Of a stretch of 49,547 bases of DNA, positions 1 to 9,224 are shown one piece after another. Position 1 is the stretch's first letter; the number at the start of each line of letters is the position of its first letter. Source of the DNA: Psychrobacter piscatorii (GTDB taxonomy: Bacteria; Pseudomonadota; Gammaproteobacteria; Pseudomonadales; Moraxellaceae); the NCBI RefSeq assembly GCF_001444505.1, contig NZ_LNDJ01000054.1, positions 1-49,547 on the forward strand, given 5' to 3'. The position numbers and the translations under genes were made by a program. The notes beneath the pieces were generated by a model. That model was not told the origin of the DNA and ran no database searches. It saw only the letters and a program-made list of their open reading frames with translations.

Positions 1-172
1 CGAATGTTCAACACGCCCTAATAAAATCATCCACTTTCTAAAACCATTTTTACCCATACATTTTTAAGATAGTCAATCATCAAAGCAATATGCTAGCCTT
101 ACAAGCTATCAGACGACAATAAATCATGCTTTGCGCGCTATCGTTACATGCTACAAAAGAAGGACATAGCAA
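1..172. other. Left-edge intergenic DNA
   Basis: This AT-rich stretch precedes the siderophore-interacting protein gene. I see no reading frame of note. A ribosome binding site (GAAGGA) lies about 8 bases before the ATG at 173. Genes of this family are usually iron-regulated, but I could not find a convincing Fur palindrome here. Confidence 0.5.
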
Positions 173-919
173 ATGGCAAAACCTACCCCTAGATTACTCG
201 ATGTGATCGGTAGCAAATACCTCACCCCAAATATGTGCCGCGTCACGCTTGGTGGTACGGGGCTGACGGATTTCCCCGTAGATCAAGAAAGCGCCTATAT
301 CAAACTGATGTTCCCTCAGGGTGAGGATGCTCGGCCCTTAGTACGCACTTATACCGTCAGCGCTCAGCGTGATGATGAGATAGACGTTGATTTTGCATTA
401 CATGAAGCTGAAGGTCCTGCGTCGATATGGGCACGCAACACTAAAGCTGGCGATCAAATATTGGTGGGCGGCCCTGGCCCAAAAAAACTCATCAACAATG
501 ACGCCGATTGGTTTTTATTGGTCGGTGATATGACAGCATTGCCAGCGATCACGGTCAATTTGGCACAATTGCCTGCCGATGCTCGCGGCTATGCCGTGCT
601 TGAAGTGACGACTGAGGCAGACCAGCAAACACTCAAAAAACCAGATAACGTCGAGATTCAATGGGTGGTCAACCCTCATCCAAATGCAGACAGCAGCCCG
701 TTACTTGACTGCGTCAAATCACTGACTTGGCTTGAGGGACAGCCCGCGGTTTGGGCGGCTTGCGAGTTTCATAGTATGCGAGTATTGCGCCAATACTTCA
801 AAGTTGAGCGCGACGTACCAAAGACGCATCTATATGTGTCTAGTTATTGGAAAGTCGATAGCACAGAGGATCAGCATAAAGTGGTGAAAAGTCAGGATGC
901 CCAAACGGCAGATCAATAA
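173..919 (+). CDS. Siderophore-interacting protein (ferric-siderophore reductase, ViuB-like)
   Basis: The 248-residue protein has the two-part layout of siderophore-interacting flavoproteins. An FAD-binding beta-barrel in the N-terminal half carries a RTYTV motif near residue 60 and a glycine-rich VGGPGPKK stretch near residue 100. A NAD(P)H-binding SIP domain makes up the C-terminal half, with WAACEFHSMR and YWK motifs near the end. Family members release iron from imported ferric siderophores by cytoplasmic reduction. The start is supported by a GAAGGA ribosome binding site. It ends in a bidirectional terminator shared with the convergent nhaC-like gene, so it appears to be monocistronic. 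No siderophore biosynthesis or receptor gene is adjacent. Family assignment is firm; the specific siderophore is unknown. Confidence 0.88.
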   Translation: MAKPTPRLLDVIGSKYLTPNMCRVTLGGTGLTDFPVDQESAYIKLMFPQGEDARPLVRTYTVSAQRDDEIDVDFALHEAEGPASIWARNTKAGDQILVGGPGPKKLINNDADWFLLVGDMTALPAITVNLAQLPADARGYAVLEVTTEADQQTLKKPDNVEIQWVVNPHPNADSSPLLDCVKSLTWLEGQPAVWAACEFHSMRVLRQYFKVERDVPKTHLYVSSYWKVDSTEDQHKVVKSQDAQTADQ

Positions 920-946
920 AAGCTTATTTAATGAATATTTAAATGC

Positions 947-978
947 AAAAGACGCGGCTTATATAAGCCGCGTCTTTT
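947..978. terminator. Bidirectional rho-independent terminator
   Basis: A perfect 14-bp stem with a 4-base loop (947-960 pairs with 965-978) has A-runs on one side and T-runs on the other. It therefore works on both strands, between the convergent SIP gene and the nhaC-like gene. Confidence 0.9.
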
Positions 979-994
979 TATAGATCGTCACCTA

Positions 995-2401
995 TTATGC
1001 TTCGACGACTTTTGCTTCTTTATCCACTCGGCTAATCGTCAGCCCCGTAAACCCGAACAGCAGTGTTAATAGCAATGACAAATAACAGAAAAAAGCATAC
1101 GGCAAATACTCTAATACTGGCACCTCTAGTGCCTGACTGATAAACACCCCGCACACACTCCATGGCACTAATGGATTAATCACCGTTCCTGCATCCTCAA
1201 TCGTCCGAGACAAATTCTTTGGATGCAGGTGCAAACGCTCAAACGTTGACCGAAATGCCGTACCGGATAATAAAATACTCAAATACTGCTCACCGATCAG
1301 CACATTGATACTGAGCGCCGACATCGCTGCCGCAAAGATCGCTCGTCCTGATGTCGTCAAGGTGTCCTTAATACCAGACAGTAATGCAGGTAGAATCCCT
1401 AGTGCCGTTAATAACCCGCCCAAACTCAGTGCCAGTATCACAATCGCTTGGGTAAAGAACATACTCTGTACACCGCCGCGCGACAGCATACCGCCTACTT
1501 CCCCTAGCTCTAACGACTCAGCAGGGGCATAGCCGGCAAACAGATAACCACCTAATTGACCAAAGCTTGGTGAGCTGTGCATATAAGTGATGATCAGTGC
1601 TGCGGCAATGGTACAGATAATCGTATAAATCGCATTGACCCGAAACAATGCCAATCCTACCAATATCACAAAGGGTAATACCGAATACCCATGCACCAGA
1701 CCACTCTCTATTAGCTGTCCTTGTAGTATGGTCACTTGACTCAAATCAGCACTGACGGTCTGACCTGAGAATATCCAGAACAAAATTACCGTGAGTATCC
1801 ACGCAGGGACGGTGGTATACATCATATTGCGAATGTGCTCAAACAGATCAATACCCACCACAGAGGAGGCAATGGTACAGGTATCAGACAAGGGCGACAT
1901 CTTATCGCCAAAGAACGCACCTGATACCACCGCCCCAGCCGCTATCGCCACATTGGCATCAAAGGCATTACTCATGCCAATAAAGGCCACTCCCAGTGTG
2001 GCAGCAGTGGTCAAACTACTACCCAAGGCAATACCAATAATGGACGTCAAGATAAAGGCGGAGATATAGTAATACTCAGGGGAGATGAGCTGAAAACCAA
2101 AGTACATCAAGGTAGGTATGGCCCCTGACATCATGAGGGCGGCGACCATGAGGCCAATAAAGAAGAATAGATAGATGGCGCCGATACCGCGCATGACGCC
2201 TGAGGCCATTTGTGCTTGCATGTCGTTAAAGCTGAGTCCTTTATACATACCGATAGCCAGCAATACACAGATGGCAAGGATAAGAGACAGGTGCGGTACC
2301 CAACCAAAGCCAATCATGGTAATACCCATGATGGCGATGACGATGGCTGAGATAATAAAGGCAAGCTTGGCGCTGATCTGGGTGAGCGGTTTTGGTGGCA
2401 T
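995..2401 (-). CDS. nhaC: Na+/H+ antiporter, NhaC family
   Basis: This 468-residue, strongly hydrophobic protein has about eleven to twelve predicted membrane segments and belongs to the NhaC/ion-transporter family. Diagnostic stretches include the glycine/serine-rich region around residues 125-170 (TSIIGIALGSSLTTAATLG and SGAFFGDKMSPLSDT) and the INPLVPWS motif near residue 410. Such proteins exchange sodium for protons across the inner membrane; some relatives exchange malate/lactate or other organic ions. The length is usual for the family. The gene lies 104 bp downstream of phhB on the same strand, so read-through from the phenylalanine hydroxylase genes is possible, but a link to aromatic catabolism is only inference. 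It ends at a shared bidirectional terminator. Confidence 0.88.
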   Translation of the reverse strand: MPPKPLTQISAKLAFIISAIVIAIMGITMIGFGWVPHLSLILAICVLLAIGMYKGLSFNDMQAQMASGVMRGIGAIYLFFFIGLMVAALMMSGAIPTLMYFGFQLISPEYYYISAFILTSIIGIALGSSLTTAATLGVAFIGMSNAFDANVAIAAGAVVSGAFFGDKMSPLSDTCTIASSVVGIDLFEHIRNMMYTTVPAWILTVILFWIFSGQTVSADLSQVTILQGQLIESGLVHGYSVLPFVILVGLALFRVNAIYTIICTIAAALIITYMHSSPSFGQLGGYLFAGYAPAESLELGEVGGMLSRGGVQSMFFTQAIVILALSLGGLLTALGILPALLSGIKDTLTTSGRAIFAAAMSALSINVLIGEQYLSILLSGTAFRSTFERLHLHPKNLSRTIEDAGTVINPLVPWSVCGVFISQALEVPVLEYLPYAFFCYLSLLLTLLFGFTGLTISRVDKEAKVVEA

Positions 2402-2505
2402 GACACATCCTTAAAAAATGCCAGTGGAAACTGGCATTAGATTGGGTTTGAGTTTGGAAGGGTTAGCATATGGGTTTGCTAGTGAACAACCGAATGACTG
2501 ATGCG

Positions 2506-2847
2506 TTACTTATCAAGTAACGCATCGGTTTTAGCTGCCATGACGAAGTCATTACGATGCAACCCTTTGATACTATGTGACCACCATGTGACGGTCGCTT
2601 TGCCCCACTCTACCAATATGCCGGGATGATGCCCTTCTGCTTCAGCAATGTCTGCCAATTGATTGGCAAAATCCATCGCTGCGACGAAGTTTTTAAATTT
2701 GTACTGACGCTGCAACTGCTGAATACCCTCCACCTCAATCAATGACCAATCAGGAATTTGTGTCAATAGCTCGCGTGCCTCGGCCTCGTCGACTTTTGGT
2801 GCGCCAATACGGCAAGCTTCGCAACTGCTTTGTGATAATACTGTCAT
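2506..2847 (-). CDS. phhB: Pterin-4-alpha-carbinolamine dehydratase
   Basis: This 113-residue protein is of standard length for the PCD/DCoH family. The pterin-binding EAEGHHPGI motif near residues 70-78 is followed by a [16 protein letters not shown] strand-helix, matching the family signature. The enzyme dehydrates 4a-hydroxytetrahydrobiopterin and so recycles the pterin cofactor used by phenylalanine hydroxylase. It lies about 115 bp downstream of phhA on the same strand, the expected pairing. Near the N-terminus a pair of cysteines (SCEACRIG) is common in bacterial homologues. Confidence is high because the sequence motif and the neighbour agree. Confidence 0.95.
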   Translation of the reverse strand: MTVLSQSSCEACRIGAPKVDEAEARELLTQIPDWSLIEVEGIQQLQRQYKFKNFVAAMDFANQLADIAEAEGHHPGILVEWGKATVTWWSHSIKGLHRNDFVMAAKTDALLDK

Positions 2848-2962
2848 GATAATGTCCTTTTATCGAGTTTATTGTTTTGTGATGCTGATTTGTGATACTG
2901 AGGTTTGTTGACGCCACTCCACTGCTATGTGCTTATGTAGTAGAGCGGCTGTTTATAAAATT

Positions 2963-3904
2963 TTAATGGGATTTTTCTGGATAGGTCGGCTCAAATAACC
3001 CAAGTGACATCGCCTGCTTGACCGTCCCCATGATGTCGCTATCAACGATATCAAATAGCGTATCTAATTCGTCAATCACATAGTAAATCGGCTGTATTTG
3101 ATCAATCCGATAAGGCGTACGCAGCACATCGAGTAAATCAAATACTCGGTGCTCAGGTTGGGGTGTGGGCTGCTGGTTAGATTTATGTTGGTGCTGACGT
3201 TGTGATTGGTCATTCAGTGCATAGATCGTTTCAGAAGGCGAGCTTAATATACCGCCGCCGTAAATTCTACGGTCTCCAGGCTGACTACCGACCAAGCCAA
3301 ACTCAATGGTAAACCAATACAGCCGTGCTAAAAACCATCTTTCTTCTTTGGTTGCACTAAGACCAAGCTTGCCATACGTCTCGTTAAAAGCTGCAAAGGC
3401 TGGATGAGTCAATAGCGGGCAGTGTCCAACGATTTCGTGAAAAATATCAGGCTCTTCGATATAGTCCATATCCTCAAATCGGCGAATAAACGTTGCCACA
3501 GGAAAGGATTTATCGGCTAATAGTTTGAAGAATTTGCCAAAGCTGATTAATGCAGGCACCGCCGCGGTTTGCCAACCGGTGGTCGCTTGCAATACCTCGT
3601 CAATATCATGCAATTGCGGGATATGCGTCGTTGGCAAGTTTAGCTTCGTCAAACCTTCTAGATAGGCAGGACAAGCGCGGTTAGGGATTTGCTCATCTTG
3701 ACGCGTAAGCAACGCTTGCCACATTGCATTTTCATCATCACTATAATGAATATGACCATGGCTATCTGGCTGATGTGAGATATAGGGCTGCTTTTTATCG
3801 GTCGCATTATGATGAGCAGATGCATCACCGCCCTGCTGCTTGGCTACAGAACTATTGGCACCGATGGCTGTATTAGGAGAATCTATCTGTGAGAGGCGTT
3901 CCAT
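2963..3904 (-). CDS. phhA: Phenylalanine 4-monooxygenase
   Basis: The enzyme hydroxylates phenylalanine to tyrosine using tetrahydropterin and O2. Counting from the ATG at 3904, the non-haem iron ligands are visible as H156 and H161 in EPDIFHEIVGHCPLL and E201 in WFTIEFGL. I chose this start because AAAAGGAA lies just upstream, whereas the in-frame ATG at 3943 has no ribosome binding site. Even so the protein is about 313 residues, longer than the roughly 260-295 usual in bacteria. The excess is a polar, low-complexity N-terminal stretch (about residues 5-58) and a Gln/His-rich insert after the catalytic core, around residues 230-255. Both look disordered. It lies between hpd and phhB, all on one strand, as expected for the start of phenylalanine degradation. 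Confidence 0.95.
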   Translation of the reverse strand: MERLSQIDSPNTAIGANSSVAKQQGGDASAHHNATDKKQPYISHQPDSHGHIHYSDDENAMWQALLTRQDEQIPNRACPAYLEGLTKLNLPTTHIPQLHDIDEVLQATTGWQTAAVPALISFGKFFKLLADKSFPVATFIRRFEDMDYIEEPDIFHEIVGHCPLLTHPAFAAFNETYGKLGLSATKEERWFLARLYWFTIEFGLVGSQPGDRRIYGGGILSSPSETIYALNDQSQRQHQHKSNQQPTPQPEHRVFDLLDVLRTPYRIDQIQPIYYVIDELDTLFDIVDSDIMGTVKQAMSLGLFEPTYPEKSH

Positions 3905-4045
3905 GCCTGTGTTCCTTTTATCGCAGTGAATATTTGCACTCATACTGATTAGTCAGTGGCTAATATCAGTCACTCATGCAGGACAAGCCAAACTCCTTTT
4001 GCCTTGTCCGTTTGTTTTTTAAATTTTTTCTAAATGTAGTGTGAT

Positions 4046-5161
4046 CTACGGCGTTTCTGTTTCTGATTGATTGGTCTCTTGCTGACCGACCGTGCCACGA
4101 CGCACTTGGTCGCGCTCTATGGATTCAAACAGGGCTTTAAAGTTACCTTCACCAAAACCGTCTGCATAATCCCCTTTACGCTGGATAAATTCAAAAAACA
4201 CTGGGCTACCCAAGATGGTTTCAGAGAAAATCTGTAGTAGCAGACGCGGTGCGCCGCCCTCTGTCGTACCATCTAACAAGATACCGCGCGTTTGCAAGTC
4301 AGCGACGTTTTCACCATGGTTTGGTAAGCGCTCGCTCAGCATCTCGTAGTAGGCTGCATTTGGTGCAGTCATAAGTGGAATACCGGCGGCTTTTAGCATA
4401 TCGATACTGGCAAATAAGTCATCACTAGCCAAAGCAATGTGCTGAATCCCCTCGCCATTGAAGTGCATTAAGTACTCTTCGATCTGACCACCGCCCTGCT
4501 TGGCTTCTTCGTTGAGCGGAATACGGATTTTGCCATCAGGGGCAGTCATCGCTTTGCTGGTCAGACCTGTATACTCACCTTTGATATCAAAATAGCGAAT
4601 CTCGCGGAAATTAAAGATGCGCTCATAAAATTTTGCCCAGTACGCCATGCGGCCGCGATAGACGTTGTGCGTGAGGTGATCGATAACTTTGAAACCATAT
4701 CCAACAGGGTTTCTATCGATATCTGCAAAAAACTCAAAGTCAACATCATAGATAGATTCACCGTCTTTATAACGGTCAATCAAATAGATCAGTGAGCCGC
4801 CGATACCTTTAATCGCTGGCAGTCTCAGCTCCATCACACCTGTTGGCACCTCTACTGGCTGCGCACCCATCTCCACCGCACGCTCGTAGGCTTTTTTGGC
4901 ATCTTTTACCCGAAAACCCATGCTGCAAGCACCAGCACCATGCTCTTCGACGAAGTAACTGGCTGGGCTTCTTAGCTCACGGTTTAAGATTAGGTTGATG
5001 TCACCTTGGCGATATAGCGCCACATCTTTTGATCTGTGATTGGCCACGTGGGCAAATCCAAGCTGTTTAAACAATGCATCGACCGCATCAGGCTGCGGAG
5101 AAGCAAACTCGACGAAGTCAAACCCGTTTAGTCCCATTGGGTTGTCAAATAAATCTGCCAT
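4046..5161 (-). CDS. hpd: 4-hydroxyphenylpyruvate dioxygenase
   Basis: The enzyme converts 4-hydroxyphenylpyruvate to homogentisate. Counting from the ATG at 5161, the ferrous iron ligands are H162 (VIDHLTHNV), H241 (EGIQHIAL) and E324 ([11 protein letters not shown]), with the C-terminal GFGEGNF gate helix. The protein is 371 residues, the usual size, with tandem VOC-fold halves. The reading frame opens upstream at a TTG (5182), but an AAGGA sequence 8 bases before 5161 points to the later ATG. It heads the minus-strand block hpd, phhA, phhB and is divergent from the LysR gene, whose product is the natural candidate regulator. A short palindrome lies in the shared promoter region. Confidence 0.96.
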   Translation of the reverse strand: MADLFDNPMGLNGFDFVEFASPQPDAVDALFKQLGFAHVANHRSKDVALYRQGDINLILNRELRSPASYFVEEHGAGACSMGFRVKDAKKAYERAVEMGAQPVEVPTGVMELRLPAIKGIGGSLIYLIDRYKDGESIYDVDFEFFADIDRNPVGYGFKVIDHLTHNVYRGRMAYWAKFYERIFNFREIRYFDIKGEYTGLTSKAMTAPDGKIRIPLNEEAKQGGGQIEEYLMHFNGEGIQHIALASDDLFASIDMLKAAGIPLMTAPNAAYYEMLSERLPNHGENVADLQTRGILLDGTTEGGAPRLLLQIFSETILGSPVFFEFIQRKGDYADGFGEGNFKALFESIERDQVRRGTVGQQETNQSETETP

Positions 5162-5223
5162 TGCAATCATCCTTAATGTCAATTGGTGGTAAAAAGTCGA
5201 TTAGTAATAAAATGCGATAAAAC

Positions 5224-5238
5224 GATTGATAATCAATC
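5224..5238. promoter_or_regulatory. Palindrome in the hpd/lysR intergenic region, candidate operator
   Basis: GATTGAT and ATCAATC face each other around one base, lying between hpd (minus) and the LysR gene (plus). The size and the AT-rich dyad fit the usual LysR-type site style. Position and symmetry are seen directly; binding by the adjacent regulator is inference. Confidence 0.45.
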
Positions 5239-5322
5239 TTTATTGTTGACGTTGTATTTATATTAGATTAGCTTTATTTATAAGACTAATTGTTTTTTAT
5301 GATTTATTTATCAGGTTTACTT

Positions 5323-6270
5323 ATGAATATTAGCATTCGTCAACTGACCGCTTTTATCAAAGTCGCTGACAACGGCAGCTTCACTCGTGCCAGCGAACAG
5401 ATGTATCTGACCCAATCTGCTGTTAGCGGACTGATCAAAGAGCTGGAGACTGGCCTCGGCATCGTGTTATTTGACCGTACTACCCGCCAGCTGTCGCTAT
5501 CCGCTGTCGGACGCCATCTGTTGCCACAAGCGCGGCGTATCTTGAATGAGATGCAGCTGTTCGAAAACGAAGCAAGTAGCTTGACCAGCTTGGCGCAAGG
5601 TCAGGTGCGCTTAGCGGTGTCGCAGTTTGCGGCATCCTCCCTGCCCGCCGTCATCGCGCAATTTGCTAAGGAATATCCAAATATCGGGGTGTCGCTATTG
5701 GATTGCTCAGCAGAAAATTTGCTCAAGCATGTTCAAGACATCGAGGTCGATTTGGGGGTTGGTACTGAACTTGGTTTTATAGAAACTGAAGATGATATCG
5801 GTGCTGATCTGTTATACAAGCTGCCGTTTTGCGTGGTCATGCCAGACGATCATGCACTGGCGCAAAAAGACGAAATCACTTGGCAGGAGTTGCTTGATAT
5901 TCCACTTATCACTCTACAAGGCCCGTTTCTTGAGCAGGTGACAGTCGAGCTGGATGACTCTATCGCCGCTCAGATTCAGCAAGCGCGCTACAAAGTCAAC
6001 TTTATGTCCACCGCGCTTGAGATGACCCGCCAAGGATTCGGCATTACCTTATGCCTTCCCTATATGCCTGAGGTCATCGATTGGGTCAGCGCCAACGGCT
6101 TGCAAATGCGCCCATTGACGCAGCCTATAAAAATGCGCCAGTTCTTTATCTATCAGCGTGCCTCACGGGCGCTGTCTCCTGCAACCATCGCCTTTAAGCA
6201 GTTTTTGCAGACTTACTTTGCCACCCATTATCACGATTTACATCAGCCTGAAACACTGTCGATTAAGTGA
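5323..6270 (+). CDS. LysR-family transcriptional regulator
   Basis: This roughly 315-residue protein starts with the classic LysR winged helix-turn-helix (about residues 1-60, NISIRQLTAFIKVADNGSFTRASEQMYLTQSAVSGLIKELE split across the helix pair). It is followed by a linker helix and a periplasmic-binding-protein-like effector domain. I chose the ATG at 5323 because the homology starts there and AGG precedes it; frames opening at 5290 or 5299 would add only a non-conserved tail. It lies between hpd (divergent) and the aminotransferase gene (same direction, 157 bp on). That suggests control of tyrosine degradation, a role held in Pseudomonas by the unrelated sigma-54 activator PhhR. The effector ligand is unknown. 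Confidence 0.88.
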   Translation: MNISIRQLTAFIKVADNGSFTRASEQMYLTQSAVSGLIKELETGLGIVLFDRTTRQLSLSAVGRHLLPQARRILNEMQLFENEASSLTSLAQGQVRLAVSQFAASSLPAVIAQFAKEYPNIGVSLLDCSAENLLKHVQDIEVDLGVGTELGFIETEDDIGADLLYKLPFCVVMPDDHALAQKDEITWQELLDIPLITLQGPFLEQVTVELDDSIAAQIQQARYKVNFMSTALEMTRQGFGITLCLPYMPEVIDWVSANGLQMRPLTQPIKMRQFFIYQRASRALSPATIAFKQFLQTYFATHYHDLHQPETLSIK

Positions 6271-6360
6271 TGCATCACGCCACAAACTCATCTGCCAGAT
6301 AAAGAGACAAGATATTTGGTGATTTATTTTATTAATTGCGCAAGATAACGCACTCGCGTG

Positions 6361-6389
6361 TTGAGTTCATCAGCAATTTGCTCTATGAT
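6361..6389 (+). promoter_or_regulatory. Candidate sigma-70 promoter of the aminotransferase gene
   Basis: TTGAGT (6361-6366) and TATGAT (6384-6389) are separated by exactly 17 bases. They lie 38 bases upstream of the ATG at 6428, with a TAAGG ribosome binding site between. The spacing and near-consensus hexamers make this the most credible promoter I could find by eye. Confidence 0.55.
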
Positions 6390-6427
6390 TTTCGGCTGCT
6401 TGGTTTATATTATTATAAGGAAATGGC

Positions 6428-7624
6428 ATGTTTGAACGTATCGATTATTACGCTGGCGATCCAATTTTAGGTCTGATGGAAAAATACTCAGCAGATAACA
6501 ATCCTAACAAGGTTAACTTGGGCATTGGCATCTATTATGATGAGAATGGCGTACTACCTGTGCTCGACTGTGTGAAAACAGCTGAGGCGCGTATTGCTGA
6601 TCCTATCGCGCCACGTCCCTATCTACCTATGGCAGGCTTGCCTGGACACCGCAAAGGCTGTCAGGAATTATTGTTCGGTAAAGATTCACAAATCTTACAA
6701 GACGGTCTGGTTGCGACCATCGCCACTATCGGTGGTTCTGGCGCGCTAAAAGTGGGCGCTGAGTTTATCCATGAATGGTTCCCGCAGTCTAAGTGCTATG
6801 TGAGCGACCCGACATGGGGCAATCATATCGCTATCTTTGAAGGTTCTGACGTAGAAGTCGGCAAATACCCGTACTACGACAAAGCCAACAGCAGCATCAA
6901 ATTTGATGAGATGATTGCGTTTTTTGAGACATTGAACAAAAATGATGTCATCTTGCTACATCCTTGTTGCCACAATCCAACGGGGCTGGATTTGACTCAA
7001 GCGCAATGGGACACGGTACTCAACGTCATCAAAGCACGTGAATTGATTCCATTCATGGATATCGCTTACCAAGGGTTTGGCGAAGACATGGACAGCGATG
7101 CTTACGCTATTCGTAAAGCCGTTGAGATGGGCTTGCCACTGTTTGTCAGCAACTCATTCTCTAAAAACCTATCGCTATATGGCGAGCGCGTTGGCGGTCT
7201 ATCAGTCGTCTGTCTCACCGTAGACGAAGCCGAGCGCGTATTTGGTCAGCTAAATGCGATGGTACGCCGCATCTACTCAAGCCCGCCATCACATGGTGGT
7301 CATGTGGTTGATATCGTCATGAACGATGAAGCGCTACATGAGCAGTGGGTTGGCGAAGTCTATGCCATGCGTGACCGTATCAAAGCCATGCGCCTAAAGC
7401 TAAAATCGGTACTAGAAGCAAAAATCCCTAACCGTAATTTTGACTACATCACGCGTCAAAACGGTATGTTTAGCTTTACTGGATTGACGCCTGAACAGGT
7501 CGAGCGCCTACAAAGCGAGTATGGTATTTATATGGTATCTAACTCACGTATGTGTGTAGCTGGCCTAAATACCAGTAACATCGACTATGTGGCCAACGCG
7601 ATGGCAGATGTTTTAAAAGACTAA
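6428..7624 (+). CDS. tyrB: Aromatic amino acid aminotransferase
   Basis: This class I PLP aminotransferase (398 residues) has the aspartate/aromatic subgroup pattern. W130 (DPTWGNH), N183 (CHNPTG), D211 and Y214 (DIAYQGFG) and the Schiff-base lysine K246 (SNSFSKNLSLYGERVG) are all present. It would convert tyrosine to 4-hydroxyphenylpyruvate, the substrate of Hpd, and can also act on phenylalanine and aspartate. Placement between the LysR gene and fahA supports a catabolic role. The biosynthetic transamination may be served by HisC elsewhere in the window. It has its own promoter and terminator, so it is likely monocistronic. Confidence 0.92.
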   Translation: MFERIDYYAGDPILGLMEKYSADNNPNKVNLGIGIYYDENGVLPVLDCVKTAEARIADPIAPRPYLPMAGLPGHRKGCQELLFGKDSQILQDGLVATIATIGGSGALKVGAEFIHEWFPQSKCYVSDPTWGNHIAIFEGSDVEVGKYPYYDKANSSIKFDEMIAFFETLNKNDVILLHPCCHNPTGLDLTQAQWDTVLNVIKARELIPFMDIAYQGFGEDMDSDAYAIRKAVEMGLPLFVSNSFSKNLSLYGERVGGLSVVCLTVDEAERVFGQLNAMVRRIYSSPPSHGGHVVDIVMNDEALHEQWVGEVYAMRDRIKAMRLKLKSVLEAKIPNRNFDYITRQNGMFSFTGLTPEQVERLQSEYGIYMVSNSRMCVAGLNTSNIDYVANAMADVLKD

Positions 7625-7652
7625 ATTCATCAGAAGTAAAGACTAAGAAATG

Positions 7653-7685
7653 AAAAAAGGCTGAGCGATTGCTCGGCCTTTTTTT
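7653..7685 (+). terminator. Rho-independent terminator after tyrB
   Basis: AAGGCTGAGC (7657-7666) pairs with GCTCGGCCTT (7671-7680) around a 4-base loop, with a run of T residues after it and A residues before it. It lies 30 bases past the tyrB stop. Confidence 0.85.
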
Positions 7686-7760
7686 GTGCTTAGGGTTTGT
7701 TTCATCAATCAGCAAGCAAAAGACATGGCACAAAAAACTTGCAATCAACATATCAATAAA

Positions 7761-7794
7761 TTACATTATACGTAAGTCATTAACTATAACGTAA
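7761..7794. promoter_or_regulatory. Imperfect inverted repeat upstream of fahA
   Basis: TTACATTATAC (7761-7771) and CTATAACGTAA (about 7784-7794) form an imperfect dyad with centres about 23 bases apart. They lie 30-65 bases upstream of the fahA start, where a regulator would act. An IclR- or LysR-type protein from the neighbouring genes could bind here; that is inference. Confidence 0.35.
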
Positions 7795-7824
7795 TTAAAT
7801 TATATTTTTAGCAAGGAGCAAACC

Positions 7825-9114
7825 ATGTCAACGACTGACAGTACTCTCACCTCTTTTATCGACATCAAAGCGGACTCTGACTTTTCCATCCACAATCTGC
7901 CTTATGGCATCTTTAGCGACACTAAAGATAGTGCTCGCCGTGCAGGGGTTGCCATTGGCGATCAAGTACTAGACTTGTCTGTGCTAGAGTCAGAAGGGTT
8001 ACTGAGCCTAAATGGTGGGCCTTACTTTGATCAGTCGACGCTAAACGCTTTTATTGATTCTGGTCGAGACAATTGGACAAAAGCACGCACGACCATTCAG
8101 TCGCTACTATCTAGTGACAACAGCGACTTACGTGACAATGCCGATCTGCAAAAAAAGGCGCTGTTCAAGCAAGCAGACGTTACCATGCATCTACCTGTTC
8201 AAGTACCTGGCTTTACCGATTTTTATTCATCGAAAGAACACGCGACCAACGTCGGTACGATGTTCCGCGATCCAAACAATGCCCTGCTACCCAACTGGAC
8301 GGAAATGCCAGTTGGTTATAACGGACGCGCCAGCACCGTCATCATTAGCGGGTCTGATATCATCCGCCCTTCAGGTCAGCTAAAGCCTAACCCTGATGAG
8401 CGTCCTGTTTTCACCGCCTGTAAGCGTTTGGATTTTGAGCTCGAGACCGCTTTTGTCGTTGGTAAAGGCAACCATATCGGTCAACCAATCGCCGTAGACG
8501 ATGCCGCTGATCATATCTTTGGTATGGTACTGCTCAACGACTGGTCGGCTCGAGATATCCAAAAGTGGGAATATGTCCCTTTAGGCCCATTTAATGCCAA
8601 GACGTTCGCCTCGCAAGTTTCTCCGTGGATAGTGACGATGGATGCATTGGCACCATTTAGCACCGCTTGCCCAACCCAAGAGCCTGAACCACTGGCTTAT
8701 CTCAATGAAAAAGACAAAGAGAGCAGCTTTGATATCAATCTGTCGGTCGAGCTACTGCCTGAAAATGCAAAAACGGCTACGGTTATTTGCGAGACCAATT
8801 TTAAATACATGTATTGGTCAATGGCGCAGCAATTGACGCATCACACCATCACTGGCTGCAAAGTTGAAGTCGGTGACATGATGGGCTCGGGCACAATCTC
8901 AGGGCCAACGCCTGATTCTTATGGCTCGATGCTAGAGATCGCTTGGAATGCCACCAAACCCGTAGCACTTGAGGGCGGTGAGTCGCGCACCTTCATCGAA
9001 GATGGCGATACCGTCATTATGAAAGGCTATAGCGAAAAGAACGGTGTGCGCATTGGCTTTGGGGAAGTACGCGGCAAAATACTGCCCGCACTTAGCTTTG
9101 ATTTTAACAAATAA
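7825..9114 (+). CDS. fahA: Fumarylacetoacetase
   Basis: The enzyme hydrolyses fumarylacetoacetate to fumarate and acetoacetate, the final step of tyrosine degradation. The 429-residue protein has the small N-terminal domain (residues 1-125, GIFSDT and LDLSVLES motifs) followed by the FAH catalytic domain. That domain contains the metal/substrate segments YSSKEHATNVGTMFRDP, LDFELETAFVVG and NDWSARDIQKWEYVPLGPF, and the C-terminal GSGTISGP. Length and motif order match the eukaryote-like FAH family. The start is supported by AAGGAG 7 bases upstream. A 127-bp gap separates it from the VOC gene on the same strand, with no strong terminator between, so the two are likely co-transcribed. Confidence 0.96.
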   Translation: MSTTDSTLTSFIDIKADSDFSIHNLPYGIFSDTKDSARRAGVAIGDQVLDLSVLESEGLLSLNGGPYFDQSTLNAFIDSGRDNWTKARTTIQSLLSSDNSDLRDNADLQKKALFKQADVTMHLPVQVPGFTDFYSSKEHATNVGTMFRDPNNALLPNWTEMPVGYNGRASTVIISGSDIIRPSGQLKPNPDERPVFTACKRLDFELETAFVVGKGNHIGQPIAVDDAADHIFGMVLLNDWSARDIQKWEYVPLGPFNAKTFASQVSPWIVTMDALAPFSTACPTQEPEPLAYLNEKDKESSFDINLSVELLPENAKTATVICETNFKYMYWSMAQQLTHHTITGCKVEVGDMMGSGTISGPTPDSYGSMLEIAWNATKPVALEGGESRTFIEDGDTVIMKGYSEKNGVRIGFGEVRGKILPALSFDFNK

Positions 9115-9129
9115 TAATGGCATAGAAAA

Positions 9130-9224
9130 AAGGCGTAGTGACAGTGGATTTGAGCCGTTAGAACCATCATGACATTTGGTCTATTAGTACGGGCATCGTT
9201 CCTCTTACATTCACGCTACGCCTT
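9130..9224 (+). other. Long-range hairpin between fahA and the VOC gene
   Basis: AAGGCGTAG (9130-9138) is perfectly complementary to CTACGCCTT (9216-9224). The 3' arm ends only a few bases before the AAGGAG ribosome binding site at 9229-9235. There is no T-tract, so it is not a standard terminator. It could tune translation or protect a processed end. Confidence 0.35.

Noticed and set aside
995..2401. NhaC-like gene as a tyrosine or aromatic acid transporter of the catabolic block
   Set aside because: The motifs fit the Na+/H+ antiporter family; proximity to phhB alone does not justify a different substrate.
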